Source: Atopobium sp. (GTDB lineage: Bacteria; Actinomycetota; Coriobacteriia; Coriobacteriales; Atopobiaceae). Taken from it: a DNA stretch of 64,000 nucleotides. The stretch is taken from positions 1-64,000 of the forward strand of contig JAIJTS010000004.1 in the NCBI GenBank assembly GCA_022732885.1. The letters run 5' to 3'. This document shows positions 59,447-64,000 of this stretch, one piece after another. A model generated the notes under the pieces. The model saw nothing but the letters and a program-made list of their open reading frames with translations, did not search any database and was not told the origin of the DNA. Both the position numbers and the translations under genes were made by a program. The first letter of the stretch is position 1. Every line of letters begins with the position of its first letter.

Positions 59447-61445
59447 GCTTCCCCCTCTTTGGAAGTTCTTTCTCAAACGCTAAAACAATGCCACCAAGCG
59501 GAGGAACAGACAGTTCTACCGAATAATCTCTTCCATTCCATGCCACTGGCTTGGTGGAAAGTTTCTTTGTATTCACAATACCCGAACCGCCAAACTCTTT
59601 TGCGTCGGAATTGAATACTTCTTTCCACACTCCCGCGAACGGCATGCCTAAACGGAAGTTCTGATGGGTTGCTACGTCAAAATTGATGAGAATAACCAGG
59701 TCCTCAGTCGGCTTTCTTCCGTGACGGACAAACGAGATGATTGATTGCTCGTTATTATCTGCATCAATCCAATCAAATCCTCGGTTGTCGTAGGCATACT
59801 GCCAAAGACCTGGATGATTCTTATAGAAATGATTAAGAGCCTTAATAAATGCTTGCTGATGAGCATGAGTTGGATACTCCTCAGTTAAGTAATACTCAAT
59901 GCCCTCGTAATAGCGCCACTCAATAAACTGAGCAATCTCATTGCCCATAAAGTTGAGCTTAGCGCCTGGGTGAGTCATCTGATGAAGTGCTAAAGCTCTC
60001 ATACCAGCAAACTGTCTCCACCAATCTCCTGGCATGCGCTGTATAAGGCTGCACTTACCATGAACAACCTCATCGTGACTGAGTGGCAGCACAAAGTTCT
60101 CGTTGAACTGATACATGCTGGAGAAGGTGAGAAGTCGATGATTGCCTGGCCTATAAGGAAAATCAGTCTGACAATAGTGCAGCGTATCATTCATCCAACC
60201 CATGTCCCACTTAAGATTAAAGCCTAGCCCTCCAACTTCTGGAGGATAGGTAACCAGTGGCCATGCGGTGGACTCTTCTGCAATCATCAAAACATCAGGA
60301 TGTTCTATCTGAGCTGTCTCGTTGCAGAGACGCAAAAAAGCACTTGCATCAAGATCTTCCTCAGTACCCTTATAGTTAAAGCGCTTCTGAGAAGGATCGT
60401 CTATACCAAAATTCAAATACAACATGCTGCTAACACCATCAACACGAATGCCATCAGCATGATAATCATTCAGCCACATAAGCAGGTTAGAAACAAGGAA
60501 GCTTCTAACCTCACCACGAGTAAGATCAAACTTCAGAGTTCCCCAATTTGGATGCTCTTTTTCTTCAAAAAGCTTGGTACCGTCAAACTCTGCAAGACCA
60601 TGAGCATCTTTACAGAAGCCTCCTGGAACCCAGTCTAAAATGACGCCGATACCAGCTTGATGACAAGCATCAATAAAGTGTTTGAACTGAGCAGGATTGC
60701 CATACCTTGAAGTGGGAGCAAAATAACCAGTTACCTGATAGCCCCAAGATCCATCAAAGGGATGCTCCATAACAGGGAGAAGCTCGATGTGAGTGTAGCC
60801 CATCTCTTTAACGTAGGAGACCAACTCATCTGACAAATCATCATAGGTATAAAACGCATCTATGTTTGTATCAAAGTAATCTTTAGGCTCTGCACCCTGT
60901 TCAACATCCTCTGCATCAGCAGAATCTTCTTGAGAGTTCAAATTGGCGTGCTGTTTCCAACTACCAAGATGGACTTCAAAGATATTAAGAGGACTATGCA
61001 GGAACTTAAGCGTTGCGCGCTTCTTCATCCATGCTTCATCTTCCCAAACGTAAACGTCTGGGTCAAACGTAATGGATGCTGTGTGTGGTCTGACCTCTGC
61101 ATACGTAGCATATGGGTCAGCCTTAAAAATCTTCTTACCAGAAGAGGATACAATCAGGTATTTGTACAATACTTCTGAGGTTATTCCAGGAATAAAGCCT
61201 TCCCAAATTCCACCATGTTTTGAGCGAGAAAGGACATTAACCGTATCATCCCAATTATTGAAATCTCCAACAACGGAAACAGAAATGGCATTAGGTGCCC
61301 AAACAGCAAAATGATACCCTTCAACTCCATCTTCATAAACCGCAGGGTGTGCGCCTAATTTTTTGTGACTCTGGAACCATTTTCCTTGTGCAAACAAGTA
61401 TGCATCCTGATCACTTACTGCTAACGATGCATTTAACTCTGCCAT
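59433..61445 (-). CDS. glgB: 1,4-alpha-glucan branching enzyme
   Basis: 670 residues from ATG 61443-61445, six bases behind AGGGG. An N-terminal CBM48 (GYHFAVWAPNAISVSVVGDFN) precedes a GH13 barrel with DWVPGGF, nucleophile Asp in GIRVDGVSSML, Glu in IAEES and Asp in LSHDEVVHG. All are typical of GlgB. First gene of the glgB-glgP-glgC-glgD-glgA-GH13/77 operon. Confidence 0.95.
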   Translation of the reverse strand: MAELNASLAVSDQDAYLFAQGKWFQSHKKLGAHPAVYEDGVEGYHFAVWAPNAISVSVVGDFNNWDDTVNVLSRSKHGGIWEGFIPGITSEVLYKYLIVSSSGKKIFKADPYATYAEVRPHTASITFDPDVYVWEDEAWMKKRATLKFLHSPLNIFEVHLGSWKQHANLNSQEDSADAEDVEQGAEPKDYFDTNIDAFYTYDDLSDELVSYVKEMGYTHIELLPVMEHPFDGSWGYQVTGYFAPTSRYGNPAQFKHFIDACHQAGIGVILDWVPGGFCKDAHGLAEFDGTKLFEEKEHPNWGTLKFDLTRGEVRSFLVSNLLMWLNDYHADGIRVDGVSSMLYLNFGIDDPSQKRFNYKGTEEDLDASAFLRLCNETAQIEHPDVLMIAEESTAWPLVTYPPEVGGLGFNLKWDMGWMNDTLHYCQTDFPYRPGNHRLLTFSSMYQFNENFVLPLSHDEVVHGKCSLIQRMPGDWWRQFAGMRALALHQMTHPGAKLNFMGNEIAQFIEWRYYEGIEYYLTEEYPTHAHQQAFIKALNHFYKNHPGLWQYAYDNRGFDWIDADNNEQSIISFVRHGRKPTEDLVILINFDVATHQNFRLGMPFAGVWKEVFNSDAKEFGGSGIVNTKKLSTKPVAWNGRDYSVELSVPPLGGIVLAFEKELPKRGKHGRK

Positions 61446-61481
61446 AATCACCCCTGCAATTACTAAATACAAGCTACGGTT

Positions 61482-61504
61482 TTTATAGATTTGTTATCTA
61501 TAAA
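61482..61504. promoter_or_regulatory. perfect 9-bp inverted repeat upstream of glgB, candidate operator
   Basis: TTTATAGAT (61482-61490) and ATCTATAAA (61496-61504) are exact complements 5 bp apart, 37-59 bp upstream of the glgB ATG. No T run follows on the minus strand, so an operator in the promoter/leader of the glycogen operon is more likely than an attenuator. Confidence 0.45.
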
Positions 61505-61661
61505 TATTCGTATTTGGTATTTACTAAGATAAACCATTACAAGGCAAAACGCTGTGACAAACACGTCATATGACTTTCACCGATAAAAAACGACCGTACA
61601 CGTTATTTTTTATTTGTTCTATTTTTGTTACTAATAGTGAATAAAAATTACAATCACAAGA

Positions 61662-61691
61662 AATGGCAGCTTATCTAAATAAACTGCCATT
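61662..61691. repeat. hairpin in the glg upstream region
   Basis: AATGGCAG-x-TTAT, loop CTAA, ATAA-x-CTGCCATT: 12 paired bases plus a G-U pair on the minus strand. A short TTTCTT follows leftwards, so it may act as a weak terminator for the dehydrogenase transcript or as a leader element for glgB. The rest of 61446-61786 is AT-rich with no gene. Confidence 0.45.
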
Positions 61692-61746
61692 AAATACATA
61701 AATTATTTATATAACTGAAAGCTGTCTGTTAAAAAGCTAGCTTTCG

Positions 61747-61783
61747 AAAAAATCTCTCTCAAGCAACCTTCTTTGGCTGCTTG
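61747..61783 (-). terminator. probable terminator of the dehydrogenase gene
   Basis: On the minus strand CAAGCAGCC/GGTTGCTTG (one G-U) with a 6-base loop is followed, after seven bases, by TTTTTT. The offset T run makes it a weaker example than the others. Confidence 0.45.
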
Positions 61784-61786
61784 CAA

Positions 61787-63013
61787 CTACATCTTACGGG
61801 GCACAGCTGTCTCAGCTGAAGGAGCATGAGCAGCAATTACGTCAAGAGCTGCTACTTGAAGGGTCTTCTCGCCATCAGCAACTGCCCTACCATATGCGTT
61901 GGTATCAAGAATTGCCTGGCGGAAGCGCTCAGCTGTAAAGCCATAAGGAGCGCGACCCCACTCGTTAGTCTTCTGAGCTCGCTCAACAATGATGTCCAAA
62001 TCAGCGTCAACAGATTCTGGAGTAATGTCCAGATCAGCTAAGGTAGTTGGAAGTCCAAGCTTTCTATTAAGTGCTACCTGCTCTTCAAGTGCTGTAAGGT
62101 TGCCGTCAAAGGCATACAAAATGCAGGTACCAAAAGAAACAACCTCACCATGAAGGTGTTTCTCGGCACGCTCGCCTAGAGCAGTAAAGGCATTGTAGAA
62201 AGCATGAGCGGTAGAAGAATTGAAGTAATACGCGCCCCGTTCAGCACCAATATTGGTAGTCATATTGGACACAACACCAGCGGTAACAATGATGTTAAGT
62301 ACAACGTTTTCAAATGCTTCAGAAACAATGCCGGCGCGCTTATCTGCCAATGCCTGCTCAGCATTGTCAAACAAAGGCTCAATGCAAGCGCCTGCAGCAA
62401 GGGCTCGTCCCATAAGAGGGCTGTGGAGCAGCTCAACTTCTCTGGAAGAAAGCTCAACCTCAGGACCCTTAGAGAAGGCATCGCCAATTCCTGCCCAGAA
62501 GTACTCATCAGGGCTCTCTGCAATAATCTGCGTGTCAATAAAGGTATGAACAGGAAGCTCAGCAGGAATAAAGTACGTATCTGCAGAACCGTCCTCTTTA
62601 TAGAAAACAGCAATTCTTGTTACCGGTGCACAGTTAGAGGCAAGTGTTGGGAAAGTAAAGTATGGCTTGTCCAGGATGGTTGCAATCTCTTTACCCTCGT
62701 CAATGGCGCGACCTCCACCAACAAGGAAGAGCATATCAGCAGCAATAACCTCAGGCATTGCGGCAATTCTCTTGGCGTTTGCATGTGTTGAGTTGGTGCC
62801 GTAAGAAATCCATGAAGAAATGGAAACCTCAGAGCCGGCAAGAGCAGCCTCAAGTTTTGGACGTGCCTTCTCCATTGCAGTTGGTCCACCAATGACTACT
62901 GCGTTTTTTCCGAATCGCTTAACAATGCGTAGTACGGACTTATAAGCGTCAACTCCAATGGTGTATGAAGGCAGATACTCCGTAAACGTTCCGCGAGATT
63001 CCATCTTTTCCAT
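61787..63013 (-). CDS. glycerol-dehydrogenase-like iron/zinc-dependent alcohol dehydrogenase
   Basis: 408 residues from ATG 63011-63013, behind TTGGAGG. It has the GldA-like dehydroquinate-synthase fold: FLVGGGRAIDEGKEIA (NAD-binding GGG), TLASNCAPVTR, GIGDAFSKGPEVE with the metal-binding Asp, and AEKHLHGEVVSFGTC with metal-binding His. It oxidises a polyol or reduces a carbonyl; the glycerol family is the closest I recognise, but the substrate is open. A 37-bp gap separates it from the phospholipase-like gene upstream on the same strand. Confidence 0.85.
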   Translation of the reverse strand: MEKMESRGTFTEYLPSYTIGVDAYKSVLRIVKRFGKNAVVIGGPTAMEKARPKLEAALAGSEVSISSWISYGTNSTHANAKRIAAMPEVIAADMLFLVGGGRAIDEGKEIATILDKPYFTFPTLASNCAPVTRIAVFYKEDGSADTYFIPAELPVHTFIDTQIIAESPDEYFWAGIGDAFSKGPEVELSSREVELLHSPLMGRALAAGACIEPLFDNAEQALADKRAGIVSEAFENVVLNIIVTAGVVSNMTTNIGAERGAYYFNSSTAHAFYNAFTALGERAEKHLHGEVVSFGTCILYAFDGNLTALEEQVALNRKLGLPTTLADLDITPESVDADLDIIVERAQKTNEWGRAPYGFTAERFRQAILDTNAYGRAVADGEKTLQVAALDVIAAHAPSAETAVPRKM

Positions 63014-63062
63014 AGCGTCCTCCAAAAAAATTCAGAAAAGCAAGAATATAACTTTACCTGAA

Positions 63063-63809
63063 CTAGTTATGTTTTTGCAGCATAAATCCTTGAAGCAGCG
63101 TGTCTTCTGCTTCTTTGTAAGCTGACAAGAAAAACGCTGTATCAAGCATCTGATACTGAGGTGAGCTCACGCTATTATGTCGATTCTCCTCCGCAATACG
63201 TTGTATAACCTGAAGTGTTTGCTCAACATCTGAATGCGTAAACCCATACTGTGGATAAGCTGCGGCAACCGCAAAGAGCTCTTCAGATGCTTCTGGCAGA
63301 CGATTCATATCAAGTGATCGCCCGTATACGTCAAAGTCCGCTTGTTTACGTATGCGCGCATCTTCTCCTGTTGGAATGTGATGAGCTCGCAAAAACGCAC
63401 GTGTATGTGAGTTATATACATGGTCACAAACGAGGTGACACCAAATGCCTACGATAAACTCTCTTAACTGCCGTTGATTTACTAAGCTACGCTGTTCAGC
63501 CGAACAGTAAGACACATTTGGCTGAATAAAGTCAGTCTGTGACAGATACTCAACGGGAGTAAGACCTCCCATAAAATTACGCTGATACCGCCTGTAACTT
63601 GGAATTGGCAAACTTCCTGGATACGATTGATGGCTTCGACTGTACCTCACCTTATGAGAATAGTCTGGAACCATAAATCCAATATGCACATCAGGGGCAA
63701 CATTTCCAAGCAGAAATGCATCAGGATATTGAATAGCCACATCCAAGCAACCGGCCCCTTTCTCAAGGAGCCGGTCGGCGTGAGCAATGTGTACGTTCCA
63801 GCTTGGCAC
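63063..63809 (-). CDS. zinc-dependent phospholipase C-like protein
   Basis: 248 residues from GTG 63807-63809 (MPSWNVHIAHADRLLEKG), with AGCAGG upstream; the frame runs on to 63992, but that part is the antisense-free end of pheT in another frame. The Trp3, His and Asp pattern SWNVHIAHA, LLGNVAPDVHIGF and GIWCHLVCDHVYN resembles the zinc ligands of the phospholipase C/S1-P1-like family. No signal peptide, unlike secreted toxins of the family, so it is probably intracellular. Substrate unknown. Confidence 0.65.
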   Translation of the reverse strand: MPSWNVHIAHADRLLEKGAGCLDVAIQYPDAFLLGNVAPDVHIGFMVPDYSHKVRYSRSHQSYPGSLPIPSYRRYQRNFMGGLTPVEYLSQTDFIQPNVSYCSAEQRSLVNQRQLREFIVGIWCHLVCDHVYNSHTRAFLRAHHIPTGEDARIRKQADFDVYGRSLDMNRLPEASEELFAVAAAYPQYGFTHSDVEQTLQVIQRIAEENRHNSVSSPQYQMLDTAFFLSAYKEAEDTLLQGFMLQKHN

Positions 63810-63822
63810 TACAATTACCTGC

Positions 63823-64000
63823 TTATCCGCGAATTTCTCCGCCAGTAGAACGAAGAACCTTCTCCACAAGCTTAGTGTGGGTCTTCTCGACCTCTTCTGA
63901 TGTAAGCGTTCTATCGTCTGCGCGATACGTGAGCGAGAAGGCCATGGACTTCTTACCTGCACCAACACGCAAGGCATCGCGGTACACGTCAAAAAGCCTG
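63823..64000 (-). CDS. pheT: phenylalanyl-tRNA synthetase beta chain, C-terminal end (partial)
   Basis: The leftward frame enters from the right edge and stops at TAA 63823-63825. The 58 visible residues include RLFDVYRDALRVGAGKKSMAFSLTYRADDRTLTSEEV and end KVLRSTGGEIRG. This is the ferredoxin-like anticodon-binding (FDX-ACB) domain that closes PheT: SxAxSLxYRxxDRTLTxEEV. The stop lies 14 bp before the phospholipase-like start, so the two are likely co-transcribed. Confidence 0.92.
   Translation of the reverse strand, partial: RLFDVYRDALRVGAGKKSMAFSLTYRADDRTLTSEEVEKTHTKLVEKVLRSTGGEIRG

Noticed and set aside
61733..61744. Palindrome AAAGCTAGCTTT
   Set aside because: Short, AT-rich, with no clear relation to a promoter; likely chance.

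Overview
The window looks like a chromosomal segment of a low-to-mid G+C actinobacterium of the class Coriobacteriia. Gene content and protein style (Atopobium / Lancefieldella parvula-like) point to the family Atopobiaceae. This is inference from recognisable proteins; no search was run. Supporting signs are the Gram-positive tad pilus cluster without an outer-membrane secretin, CarD, ArgR, a GlgC/GlgD pair, and choline-phosphate (lic) genes.

Layout. 1-96 is the end of an IS3-family element. 139-9058 is a leftward cell-surface polysaccharide block: a LicB-type choline permease, a rare three-domain protein (winged helix + LicC + LicA), LicD, RmlB, RmlD, RmlA and a large membrane protein. Together they would import choline, activate it to CDP-choline, attach phosphocholine to a glycan, and make dTDP-rhamnose for that glycan; rmlC is not here. 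9092-26145 is housekeeping: tyrS, a class A PBP, argR, a C39-like pseudo-peptidase, phosphoglucomutase, rlmKL, kup, a HAD phosphatase, an ACT protein, CarD, a secreted cyclophilin, an esterase-like lipoprotein lacking its nucleophile, and tRNA-Phe.

26146-31120 is an accessory island directly downstream of tRNA-Phe. Its first half is very AT-rich and holds four overlapping leftward genes: a PqqD/RRE-like protein, a radical SAM enzyme, a short precursor-like peptide and a small membrane protein. I read this as an uncharacterised RiPP (ribosomally made, modified peptide) locus and as the best candidate for a new system. Its second half is decayed phage DNA (antirepressor, an unknown gene, a primase-like gene), a long near-perfect hairpin, and an Xre repressor with a perfect inverted repeat upstream.

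31209-42670 carries a DUF2207 membrane protein and a tad (tight adherence, Flp pilus) operon running cpaB-tadZ-tadA-tadB-tadC-flp-several TadE/TadG-like pseudopilins, ending in a DUF192 gene and a zinc-ribbon gene that overlap heavily. The prepilin peptidase is not in the window.

42988-49651 holds rsgA, a Ca2+-type P-type ATPase whose mRNA leader can fold and can sequester its ribosome-binding site, D-lactate dehydrogenase and pyruvate kinase. 49751-61445 is a complete glycogen operon (glgB-glgP-glgC-glgD-glgA plus a GH13-GH77 fusion enzyme), so storage-glucan synthesis and breakdown are transcribed together. The window ends with a glycerol-dehydrogenase-like gene, a zinc phospholipase C-like gene and the 3' end of pheT. 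A 9-base word, TTTCTCGCC, recurs on both strands through the window far more often than base composition predicts.
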